Shown here: positions 1 to 4,591 of the stretch, piece after piece
How positions within the stretch are numbered: position 1 is the stretch's first letter
Layout of the letters: each line of letters begins with the position of its first letter
Assembly (NCBI GenBank): GCA_017885365.1
Contig: JAFNGD010000017.1
Span: forward strand, 1,142-6,438
From: Nitrospirota bacterium
GTDB lineage: Bacteria > Nitrospirota > UBA9217
Reading direction: 5' to 3'
Length of the DNA stretch: 5,297 nucleotides
Translations under genes and position numbers: made by a program
Notes under the pieces: model-generated
Told to the model about the DNA's origin: nothing
What the model saw: the letters and a program-made list of their open reading frames with translations, nothing else
Database searches by the model: none

Positions 1-949
1 GCCCCTCGTACACGTCCTCGGGCGCGATGGCCTTGATGTTCTTGGGGATGAGGTTCTTGCGTTCAGCATAGGCGCGCACCGCCTTGGTCAGGCCGGAACG
101 CACCGCCTGCTCGTGGGTGCCGCCGTCGGAGGTGTTGATGGAGTTGGCGTAGGAGTGGATCTCCATGTCCGTGGCGAGGGTCCAGTGGACCGCGCACTCG
201 ATCTTGAAGTCGTCCTCCTTCTCGAGGTAGAAGGGCTCGGTGTTCACCACCGTCGTGCCCGACACGATGCGCTTGATGTAGTCCTGGATGCCGTTGTCGT
301 ACTTGAAGGTGACCGGCTTCTCGCCGTCGCGAGCGTTCTCGATGGTGATCTTGAGGCCCTTGTTCAGGAAGGCCTTGCTCTCGGTGACGTCCAGGATGAT
401 CTTGGCATTGAAGGTGGTCTTGGAGAAGATGTCCGTGTCCGGCTTGAAATAGATCTCCGTGCCGTGGGCCTTGGTCGGCTTGCCCTTTTTCAGGTTCCCC
501 TTGGGTTTCCCGCGGGAGAATTCCTGGGTCCACTCGTAGCCGTCGCGCCAGACCCGTGCGAAGAAGACCTCGGCGAGAGCGTTCACGACCGATGCGCCCA
601 CGCCGTGGAGCCCGCCGGACGACCGGTACGCCGTGTGGTCGAACTTGCCGCCCGCATGCAGCGTGCAGAGGATCGTCTCGATGGCAGGCCGCTTCGTCTT
701 CGGGTGGATGTCCACCGGGATGCCGCGGCCGTTGTCCGTCACGGTGATGCCGCCGTCCTTCTCGATCCGGAGCGTGATGGCGGTGCAGTAGCCGTTCAGC
801 GCCTCGTCCACGGAGTTGTCCAGCACCTCCCAGACGAGATGGTGGAGCCCCCGAGAATCGGTCGAGCCGATGTACATGGCCGGACGTTTGCGGACCGGCT
901 CCAGTCCTTCGAGAACGGTGATGTCCTTTGCGGTATACGTAGCTGCCAA
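1..949 (-). CDS. gyrB/parE: Type IIA DNA topoisomerase ATPase subunit (GyrB/ParE), N-terminal part, cut by left edge
   Basis: This is the ATPase subunit of DNA gyrase or topoisomerase IV, which couples ATP hydrolysis to strand passage. The first 316 residues are present and the C-terminal TOPRIM part lies outside. GHKL ATPase motifs are intact: ExxDN at residues 41-45, DNGRGIP at 72-78, GGLHGVG at 112-118 and GTEIYFKPD at 163-171. The transducer domain follows, with YANSINTSDGGTHE near 267-280. The start is TTG at 949, giving MAATYTAKDITVLEGLEPVRKRPAMYIG, because a perfect AGGAGG lies 6 nt upstream and homology begins at once. The segments VDIHP and RKNLIPKNIK recall proteobacterial ParE, while the general pattern also fits GyrB, so I cannot decide between them. 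GC is about 60%, well above the next gene. It has its own promoter and is probably not co-transcribed with the OsmC gene. Confidence 0.95.
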   Translation of the reverse strand, partial: MAATYTAKDITVLEGLEPVRKRPAMYIGSTDSRGLHHLVWEVLDNSVDEALNGYCTAITLRIEKDGGITVTDNGRGIPVDIHPKTKRPAIETILCTLHAGGKFDHTAYRSSGGLHGVGASVVNALAEVFFARVWRDGYEWTQEFSRGKPKGNLKKGKPTKAHGTEIYFKPDTDIFSKTTFNAKIILDVTESKAFLNKGLKITIENARDGEKPVTFKYDNGIQDYIKRIVSGTTVVNTEPFYLEKEDDFKIECAVHWTLATDMEIHSYANSINTSDGGTHEQAVRSGLTKAVRAYAERKNLIPKNIKAIAPEDVYEG

Positions 950-955
950 GCAAAA

Positions 956-961
956 CCTCCT
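956..961 (-). promoter_or_regulatory. Ribosome binding site that fixes the TTG start of gyrB/parE
   Basis: The minus strand reads AGGAGG with 6 nt to the TTG at 949. No in-frame ATG lies near, and the protein is conserved from its first residues, so this site decides the start codon. Confidence 0.85.
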
Positions 962-1058
962 GATAAATACGCGCTACAGAGGCACAGAGAGCACGGAGAA
1001 CAGCAACAACCAACGCTCAACACGCCCCGTGACCCTTGCCCTTTACTTATCGCGGCAG

Positions 1059-1087
1059 ATTATAAATCATGAGGCAGGATAAAGCAA
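1059..1087 (-). promoter_or_regulatory. Probable sigma70-type promoter of gyrB/parE
   Basis: On the minus strand a perfect -10 (TATAAT, 1064-1059) follows a weaker -35 (TTGCTT, 1087-1082) with a 17-nt spacer. The expected start site is near 1052, leaving a leader of about 100 nt before the TTG. The position in the gap just upstream of the gene supports the call. Confidence 0.6.
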
Positions 1088-1100
1088 TATGTAGTTTATC
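1078..1100. repeat. Inverted repeat over the gyrB/parE -35 element
   Basis: GATAAA (1078-1083) and TTTATC (1095-1100) are exact inverted copies separated by 11 nt, and the left arm overlaps the proposed -35. It could be an operator. The arms are AT-rich and short, so chance is possible. Confidence 0.3.
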
Positions 1101-1258
1101 GGCGGGCAGGACGATCAGAAGAACTGGAGGAGGAACGAGTCGGGCTCAATTGTTAAGAGATTCTCTGTCTAAGCCAACTGAATCCCTATAACGATGCTAA
1201 AATGATACATGCCTCGATTAGCGCGAGGGAAAACAACAGCCATTCTTTTCTCTTTTTT

Positions 1259-1771
1259 TTATTCTCCTCTATGATCCTTTACGTGAAGTACGCTCTTTGA
1301 CGCAGTATCGGTAATGTTATACGAGACTTTCACATCCATGTCTTTTCTTAGTGAATTGTAGACAGAGCAGTATTTTTCGTGCGATAGGGATACGGCACGG
1401 GCAATTTTTTTGGGATTCAGGTTTTTCCCCGTAAGATGAAGAACGATGTCTACTGTTTTAAAATACTGAGGAGGCGTTGGATTCCGTTCCCCGGTGATAT
1501 CGACTTTGAAGTTCTCCAGGTCCATCTTCATCTTCTGCAAGAACATGACGACATCGATCCCCATACAACTTGCAAGACTCAGGAGAAGAGCGTCCGGTGG
1601 TTTGCATCCCCACTGGACATGGGCGTCAAACTCTATTTCATATCCTTCCTGCGTCCTCCCGAGGAAAATCAGTTCCTTGTCCCAGGTCAACGTCGCCTTG
1701 GACACATGGTTGATCTTCTGTTTATATCCTGTTAAGGACCCTTCCAATTCTTCCTTTTCCATCTCAGGCAT
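1259..1771 (-). CDS. OsmC family protein (peroxide/thiol-related)
   Basis: This 170-residue protein has the OsmC fold signature. The segment PPDALLLSLASCMGIDVV (58-75) carries the first conserved Cys (Cys69), and SHEKYCSV (130-137) carries the second (Cys135). In characterised OsmC/Ohr proteins this pair reduces peroxides; many YhfA-type relatives have no proven substrate. An extra Cys56 is present. The length fits OsmC proteins with a short N-terminal extension. The ATG at 1771 is preceded by a purine-rich AGGGGGAAG about 8 nt away; a second ATG at 1762 is possible but less well spaced. The GC content is visibly lower than in gyrB/parE. The gene lies 318 bp downstream of the DsrE-like gene, so co-transcription is uncertain. 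Thiol chemistry fits the sulfur theme of the neighbours, by inference only. Confidence 0.9.
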   Translation of the reverse strand: MPEMEKEELEGSLTGYKQKINHVSKATLTWDKELIFLGRTQEGYEIEFDAHVQWGCKPPDALLLSLASCMGIDVVMFLQKMKMDLENFKVDITGERNPTPPQYFKTVDIVLHLTGKNLNPKKIARAVSLSHEKYCSVYNSLRKDMDVKVSYNITDTASKSVLHVKDHRGE

Positions 1772-1800
1772 AGGAACTTCCCCCTGCGATCTTTTCCCTT

Positions 1801-1812
1801 TTTCCCGGGAAA
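1801..1812. repeat. 12-bp perfect palindrome in the OsmC gene leader
   Basis: TTTCCCGGGAAA is a perfect palindrome about 30 bp upstream of the OsmC start codon. Its place between the possible promoter and the ribosome binding site would suit an operator. No second copy of the site is seen in the window. Confidence 0.35.
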
Positions 1813-1814
1813 GA

Positions 1815-1850
1815 GCCCGTCCCGTCTCAGAACGGGCCGTTTATTTTTTT
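1815..1850 (+). terminator. Terminator-like hairpin with T-run, plus strand
   Basis: GCCCGT (1815-1820) pairs with ACGGGC (1832-1837), loop 11 nt, followed within a few bases by TTTATTTTTTT. An alternative pairing CCCGT (1821-1825)/ACGGG (1832-1836) gives a tighter loop. It would stop transcripts running left to right, yet no plus-strand gene lies to its left. On the minus strand it would be a leader hairpin of the OsmC gene. Confidence 0.4.
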
Positions 1851-1884
1851 ATCTTCTCCACCCCGCCCATGCAGAAACACCCGA

Positions 1885-1913
1885 GCTATCCTGCAAGATA
1901 AGAACGCTGTCAC
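1885..1913 (-). promoter_or_regulatory. Weak promoter candidate for the OsmC gene
   Basis: The minus strand shows GTGACA (1913-1908; five of six match TTGACA), a 17-nt spacer and GATAGC (1890-1885; three of six match TATAAT). This is the best pair I found upstream of the OsmC gene. The poor -10 keeps it tentative. Confidence 0.25.
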
Positions 1914-1959
1914 CCTTTTTGTACTCTGCGGCTTGGAGCTGGGATGTTCCTTAGCTGCA

Positions 1960-2091
1960 GATCCTTATCCTCTGAAAAGCCCCCCACTAACCTGAGAGGG
2001 CCTTCCGTTCTGTTGTCCAGACGGCAAGCCTACTGGACGTAACGAGATGTCCCGTGAGCAGGGGCTACCTATCCCGGGTCAGGATTCGATC
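1960..2091. ncRNA. Candidate structured RNA, nested long-range hairpin, strand undecided
   Basis: Successive segments pair across about 130 nt (plus coordinates). From outside in: GATC 1960-1963 with 2088-2091; ATCC 1967-1970 with GGAT 2082-2085; TGA 1973-1975 with TCA 2079-2081; AGCCCC 1978-1983 with GGGGCT 2061-2066; CAC 1985-1987 plus GGG 1998-2000 with CCCGTG 2051-2056; CGTT 2006-2009 with AACG 2041-2044; and GTCCAG 2015-2020 with CTGGAC 2033-2038, closed by a 12-nt loop. Large one-sided bulges lie at 1988-1997 and 2067-2078. The rod with internal bubbles recalls 6S RNA in general form, but I recognise no family motif and the length is shorter than the usual 180 nt or so. The outermost stem overlaps the DsrE-like stop codon. 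No convincing promoter is seen on either strand. Confidence 0.3.
1975..2004 (-). terminator. Possible terminator of the DUF134-NifX-DsrE operon
   Basis: On the minus strand AAGGCCC (2004-1998) can pair with GGGCTT near 1982-1976, with one bulged G, and is followed by a short CTTTTC. It lies about 85 nt after the DsrE-like stop. The T-run is only four bases, and these bases can also pair in the larger fold at 1960-2091. Confidence 0.25.
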
Positions 2092-2458
2092 AAAATGTCA
2101 CGTTCTGCCGTGTCATGAGGAGTTCCCCAAGATGGGAGCCCGGCTTGACCTCTGCGTTCTTTATCCATTCCACGCCTTCAAGGCCGTACGGCTTCACGCA
2201 CGAGGCGCAAATATAGAACTTGCAGTCAAAGTCTTCGACCAGGCTTTTCATGAGCTCCGCAACAGGTGAAAATCCCTTCTGCCACGTAACAGACTCGGCA
2301 AATCCTTTTCGTGCCAGATGCACGCCTTCGTTCATGAGGAAAAAATCTATTTTGGCATCGAACGCCGCCATGTTGGTGGCAAGCTGCAGCGCTGCCGCTG
2401 CGCGTTCAATGGCATCATACGAATGCGTGAGCACGAAGACAAATTCCTTGTTTTCCAT
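2090..2458 (-). CDS. DsrE/DsrF-like family protein
   Basis: This 122-residue protein has the DsrE-like fold: an N-terminal strand with FVFVLTHSYDAIERAAAALQ (6-25), a central LMNEGVHLARKG segment (41-52), the Cys-bearing strand FYICASCVKPYGL (81-93) and a C-terminal GELLMTRQNVTF. Family members (DsrE, TusD, YchN types) often relay sulfur as persulfide on a Cys at the position held here by Cys84 or Cys87; Cys79 lies nearby. Which Cys is active, and whether sulfur is the cargo, is inference. It is the last gene of an operon with the NifX-like and DUF134 genes, 35 bp after the NifX-like stop. The start is the ATG at 2458, with AAGGAGAA about 9 nt upstream. Its stop lies within the outer stem of the structured region. 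Confidence 0.88.
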   Translation of the reverse strand: MENKEFVFVLTHSYDAIERAAAALQLATNMAAFDAKIDFFLMNEGVHLARKGFAESVTWQKGFSPVAELMKSLVEDFDCKFYICASCVKPYGLEGVEWIKNAEVKPGSHLGELLMTRQNVTF

Positions 2459-2493
2459 CTTTTCTATTCTCCTTTTGCTGTTGTTGGTGACGC

Positions 2494-2874
2494 CTAATGA
2501 GCGCAGCCCCCATCTTTGCTATGGCCGCCGCAACACCCCTGGACCGTCAACACGGGAAGACTTTTTGCCTGAAAGAGCGAAAGATTTTCCCGTATTGTCT
2601 CCCCCTGTGAACGATGCACTGTGATGCCCATCTGGTTCAGCCTCGTGAGCGCGCCTGCTCCGATGCCGCCAACGACGATCGCGTCTACTTTTTGATTATC
2701 AAGCGCCTTCATCGGGTTGCATGCGCCATGGGTATGGTGCTGGTCCCGATTGTTGATCGACGCAACACCGTTCGTGTCCGTATCGATAACGACAAATACC
2801 GGCGCTGAGCCAAAGTGATTGTACACCGCGCTCTCGATCCCCTGATCATTCTGGACGGGAAAACAGATCTTCAT
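2494..2874 (-). CDS. NifX/NifB-like iron-molybdenum cluster-binding family protein
   Basis: This 126-residue protein belongs to the dinitrogenase FeMo-cofactor binding fold (NifX, NafY, NifB C-terminal type). MKICFPVQNDQGIESAVYNH (1-20), FGSAPVFVVIDTD (21-33), the HHTHGAC segment (46-52), VDAIVVGGIGAGAL (63-76) and the GI.V tail are typical. Members without nif genes nearby are common in anaerobes and archaea; their cargo is mostly unknown. No nitrogenase gene is visible here, so a role in nitrogen fixation is not supported. The C-terminus GCCGGHSKDGGCAH holds three Cys and two His, a likely metal-binding tail. I chose the ATG at 2874 because AGGAGG lies 8 nt upstream and homology starts there; an upstream in-frame ATG at 2916 would overlap the DUF134 gene. 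It is the middle gene of the operon, 34 bp after the DUF134 stop. Confidence 0.9.
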   Translation of the reverse strand: MKICFPVQNDQGIESAVYNHFGSAPVFVVIDTDTNGVASINNRDQHHTHGACNPMKALDNQKVDAIVVGGIGAGALTRLNQMGITVHRSQGETIRENLSLFQAKSLPVLTVQGCCGGHSKDGGCAH

Positions 2875-2908
2875 GTGCAGTTCCTCCTTAGGATGGTTTC
2901 CACGACAA

Positions 2909-3184
2909 TTATTCAAATACGATAGCCTGGCCTTTGCTCAGTGCTTTTGCCACCTTCTTCCGTGCTGCTGTGAGTATTCTTTGAACGGTCCCTCGCGATA
3001 CCTTCATCTTCGTGCCGGCCTCCGCCTGCGTAAGGTCATCCAGATCGCAGAGCTTCAAGGCCTCAAGCTCTTCCCGCAAGAGGGGTATGTGCTCGACCTC
3101 TGCCATCGGAACGCAGGTGGGCTTGAATGCTTTGCCCTTGAATGTGCATTTGCATTTCCGCGGTTTCTTGCACCTTGGCGACAT
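2909..3184 (-). CDS. DUF134 (UPF0251) family predicted DNA-binding protein
   Basis: This 91-residue protein matches the DUF134 family. After a Lys/Arg/Cys-rich N-terminus (CKKPRKCKC, 5-13) come VPMAEVEHIPLLREELEALK (25-44) and a sigma-like helix-turn-helix, LTQAEAGTKMKVSRGTVQRI (51-70), with a basic ARKKVAKAL helix. The family is predicted to bind DNA; targets are generally unknown. Cys5, Cys11, Cys13 and Cys24 could bind a metal or cluster and make it a sensor, which is inference. The start is the ATG at 3184, with AGGAGG 5 nt upstream. A longer in-frame start at 3259 is rejected because it would place the promoter inside the gene. It is the first gene of the operon and sits directly behind a palindrome over the expected transcription start, which suggests autoregulation. 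Confidence 0.9.
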   Translation of the reverse strand: MSPRCKKPRKCKCTFKGKAFKPTCVPMAEVEHIPLLREELEALKLCDLDDLTQAEAGTKMKVSRGTVQRILTAARKKVAKALSKGQAIVFE

Positions 3185-3189
3185 GACCA

Positions 3190-3195
3190 CCTCCT
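3190..3195 (-). promoter_or_regulatory. Ribosome binding site fixing the DUF134 start
   Basis: The minus strand reads AGGAGG with 5 nt to the ATG at 3184. It supports the short form of the protein over the longer reading frame. Confidence 0.8.
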
Positions 3196-3199
3196 GTAT

Positions 3200-3213
3200 T
3201 GTGCATATGCACA
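3200..3213. promoter_or_regulatory. 14-bp perfect palindrome, candidate operator of the DUF134 operon
   Basis: TGTGCATATGCACA reads the same on both strands and covers the expected start site (near 3209), between the -10 element and the ribosome binding site. A protein bound here would block initiation. The DUF134 product, encoded just downstream, is the obvious candidate, but this is inference. Confidence 0.55.
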
Positions 3214-3215
3214 CA

Positions 3216-3244
3216 ACGATAGCAGGCACGGCTGCTCTTGTCAA
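3216..3244 (-). promoter_or_regulatory. Sigma70-type promoter of the DUF134-NifX-DsrE operon
   Basis: On the minus strand a perfect TTGACA (3244-3239) is followed after 17 nt by TATCGT (3221-3216). The expected leader is only about 25 nt, ending in a good ribosome binding site. This is a convincing promoter for the three-gene operon. Confidence 0.75.
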
Positions 3245-3305
3245 GAAGTATTCATTCACCAGTTGATCTTTTCAGCTGATGCCGCAGAAATAGAATAGCG
3301 TTATA

Positions 3306-3320
3306 TTCCGAAATACGGAA
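3306..3320. repeat. Inverted repeat TTCCG-N5-CGGAA upstream of the operon promoter
   Basis: Two 5-bp arms, TTCCG (3306-3310) and CGGAA (3316-3320), flank AAATA about 60 bp upstream of the -35 of the DUF134 operon. Its size and spacing would suit a dimeric regulator, but no partner gene is seen. Confidence 0.3.
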
Positions 3321-3433
3321 ATGGTCTATGTGATACAGAGAAACAGCGTGGAGCGAAGTGGGGGGGGTCTGGTCGGATATCGTATCTTCTTGTGCCGACA
3401 CGACTAAGGGGGCGATGTGTTTAGCTCTTCTAT

Positions 3434-3453
3434 AAAAAACTGGGTCTTTCAGT
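3434..3453 (-). terminator. Weak intrinsic terminator of the TauE/SafE gene
   Basis: Directly after the stop codon the minus strand forms ACTG/CAGT (3453-3450 with 3442-3439), extendable by a G-U pair, followed by TTTTTT. The stem is short, so termination may be partial. The following 230 bp hold no gene and lead into the next promoter. Confidence 0.4.
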
Positions 3454-3456
3454 CGC

Positions 3457-4434
3457 TTAGAAATACTGAGCGATATATTTTATCGCAAGGAAAATGATAG
3501 CAGAGCCAACGAAGACCTTGATAAACTTCTGAGGTACATATTTTTGCGTCTTCGCGCCGATATACATTCCCACAAATCCACCGATACCGAACAGAATGCC
3601 CAAGGGCCAGTCAGGCATGGGCGAAGCGCCGTGTGTCGCAGGCAACACGCTAAAAAAAAGGGCACCGGCAACCGAAGTAATGAAGGTCCCCATGAGCGTC
3701 GCGCCTGCAATGGAATAGATCGGTAAATGAAAGAAGGCCACGCAGAAGGGCGCGATAATGGCGCCGCCGCCGATCCCATACGCGCCTCCGATGATGCCGA
3801 CCACAACGGCGAGAGCGAACATACCGAGCGTGTTGAACGAGAAGCGCTCGCCCCAGAACTCGTACTCGACCTTATTGAGCGACACGCTGATCGTTCTCAC
3901 CACGGCTTCCGCGGGGATGCCTGCCGCGATCTTCGCATGATGTTCTTTTCTCATTGCAAATGCCCGTGCCTTGAACTTTTCCTCAAGGATCTTTGCACCG
4001 GCTGACCGGTCCTTATTGCCGCCGAACAGGTCTTTGAACAGCCTGATCCCGATATACAATAGGACGCACCCGACGAAAAGTTTGAACGTTTTGGGGTCCG
4101 GAAGGTACAGCACGCGAATATAATACCCGATGAACACACCCGGGAGCGTGCCGGCAATGACAACCCAGGTGAGCGGCCAGGCCATGCGGCCTTCTTTGAT
4201 ATAACGGTACACGCCGCTGGGGATTGCAACGATGTTGAACACGTGGTTCGTACCGCTTACCGATGGCGCCGTGTAGTTAAGGACGCTCATCTGGAACGGA
4301 AGAAGGAGAAAGGCGCCGGAAATGCCGCCCATGGAGGTAAAGAACGATATCACGAGCGCAACGAGGGGAGGGATCAGGACATTCGTGGTCACGCCCGACA
4401 GGGAAAACGTAACGTCCAGGAAATCCACTGGCAT
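3457..4434 (-). CDS. Sulfite exporter TauE/SafE family membrane protein
   Basis: This 325-residue membrane protein has the duplicated TauE/SafE layout. The first half carries hydrophobic segments at about 17-48, 85-108 and 117-134, with GGISGAFLLLPF (36-47). The second half repeats the signature as GAYGIGGGAIIAPF (217-230), with segments at about 203-234, 238-262, 276-294 and 304-321. A charged loop of some 60 residues (138-198) separates the halves. Family members are thought to export sulfite, sulfoacetate or other sulfur compounds, and some handle other anions; the substrate here is unknown. The ATG at 4434 has a GGGAG only 1 nt upstream, whereas the in-frame GTG at 4428 is 7 nt from it, so the real start may be the GTG. 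The gene has its own promoter and a weak terminator. The nearby DsrE-like gene makes a sulfur substrate attractive, by inference. Confidence 0.9.
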   Translation of the reverse strand: MPVDFLDVTFSLSGVTTNVLIPPLVALVISFFTSMGGISGAFLLLPFQMSVLNYTAPSVSGTNHVFNIVAIPSGVYRYIKEGRMAWPLTWVVIAGTLPGVFIGYYIRVLYLPDPKTFKLFVGCVLLYIGIRLFKDLFGGNKDRSAGAKILEEKFKARAFAMRKEHHAKIAAGIPAEAVVRTISVSLNKVEYEFWGERFSFNTLGMFALAVVVGIIGGAYGIGGGAIIAPFCVAFFHLPIYSIAGATLMGTFITSVAGALFFSVLPATHGASPMPDWPLGILFGIGGFVGMYIGAKTQKYVPQKFIKVFVGSAIIFLAIKYIAQYF

Positions 4435-4455
4435 GCTCCCGGGAATAGGAATTGC

Positions 4456-4485
4456 GAGCCCGGTCCGAAGAAGTGGGCCGGGCTC
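4456..4485. repeat. 8+8 bp inverted repeat over the TauE/SafE gene start site
   Basis: GAGCCCGG (4456-4463) and CCGGGCTC (4478-4485) are exact inverted copies 14 nt apart, and AATT-type flanks extend the symmetry imperfectly. If transcription starts near 4480, most of one arm is not transcribed, so it cannot fold in that mRNA; an operator is then likelier. In readthrough RNA from the upstream gene it would form a strong hairpin, but no T-run follows. Confidence 0.5.
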
Positions 4486-4486
4486 A

Positions 4487-4515
4487 ATTATAGTAATTCA
4501 ACGTTTGGAAGTCAA
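4487..4515 (-). promoter_or_regulatory. Strong sigma70-type promoter of the TauE/SafE gene
   Basis: The minus strand has TTGACT (4515-4510), a 17-nt spacer and a perfect TATAAT (4492-4487). The start site would be near 4480, giving a leader of about 45 nt. The match to consensus (11 of 12) is the best in the window. Confidence 0.75.
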
Positions 4516-4591
4516 CGTCCGTCAGGCTTGAGAAAAATATTGTGTCACACCGTGGTGCTCTTCTTATGAGGGAGCTCCCCTGTCACGGGCC

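Larger units (their letters stand above)
950..1258. other. Intergenic region between the OsmC gene and gyrB/parE
   Basis: No gene is supported here. It holds the gyrB/parE ribosome binding site, leader, promoter and the inverted repeat listed separately. A small hairpin with CCTCG/CGAGG arms (1212-1216 and 1224-1228) is the only terminator-like structure after the OsmC stop; it lacks a T-run in the minus direction, so the end of the OsmC transcript is unclear. Confidence 0.6.
1772..2089. other. Gene-free 318-bp region with dense secondary structure
   Basis: No coding region is supported on either strand. The region holds, from left to right: a 12-bp palindrome, a hairpin with T-run reading on the plus strand, a weak promoter candidate for the OsmC gene, and a long nested fold that begins at the end of the DsrE-like gene. 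Another hairpin is possible at 1927-1960 with arms CTGC/GCAG and AGCT/AGCT. Confidence 0.6.

Noticed and set aside
63..1013. Long minus-strand open frame of 316 residues starting at 1013
   Set aside because: It is in another frame from gyrB/parE, is rich in Arg, His and Gly with no recognisable domain, and is a by-product of the high-GC topoisomerase gene.
113..1072. Long plus-strand open frame opposite gyrB/parE
   Set aside because: The opposite strand encodes a clear topoisomerase with all ATPase motifs; this frame has no family features and no ribosome binding site.
1212..1228. Hairpin CCTCG/CGAGG as terminator of the OsmC gene
   Set aside because: The stem is only 5 bp and is followed on the minus strand by CATGTATCATTTT rather than a T-run directly at the stem.
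1494..1901. Plus-strand open frame of 135 residues over the OsmC gene and its leader
   Set aside because: It overlaps a well-supported OsmC gene for most of its length and shows no domain.
1891..1915. TTGCA with upstream bases as a possible sigma54 promoter of the OsmC gene
   Set aside because: The required GG at the -24 position with 10-nt spacing is absent.
2077..2096. T-arm-like string ending in ATTCGATC, suggesting a tRNA
   Set aside because: No acceptor stem, anticodon arm or correct T-stem pairing can be built around it on either strand.
2494..2916. Nitrogen fixation locus suggested by the NifX-like protein
   Set aside because: No nifHDKENB gene is in view, and stand-alone members of this family are widespread in organisms that do not fix nitrogen.
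3360..3367. Run of eight G
   Set aside because: A non-coding homopolymer of this length is unremarkable and may vary by sequencing error; no function is supported.
4570..4579. 10-bp palindrome GGGAGCTCCC just after the decarboxylase-like stop
   Set aside because: It leaves no loop for a hairpin and has no T-run next to it; a run of T about 30 nt further on has no good stem.
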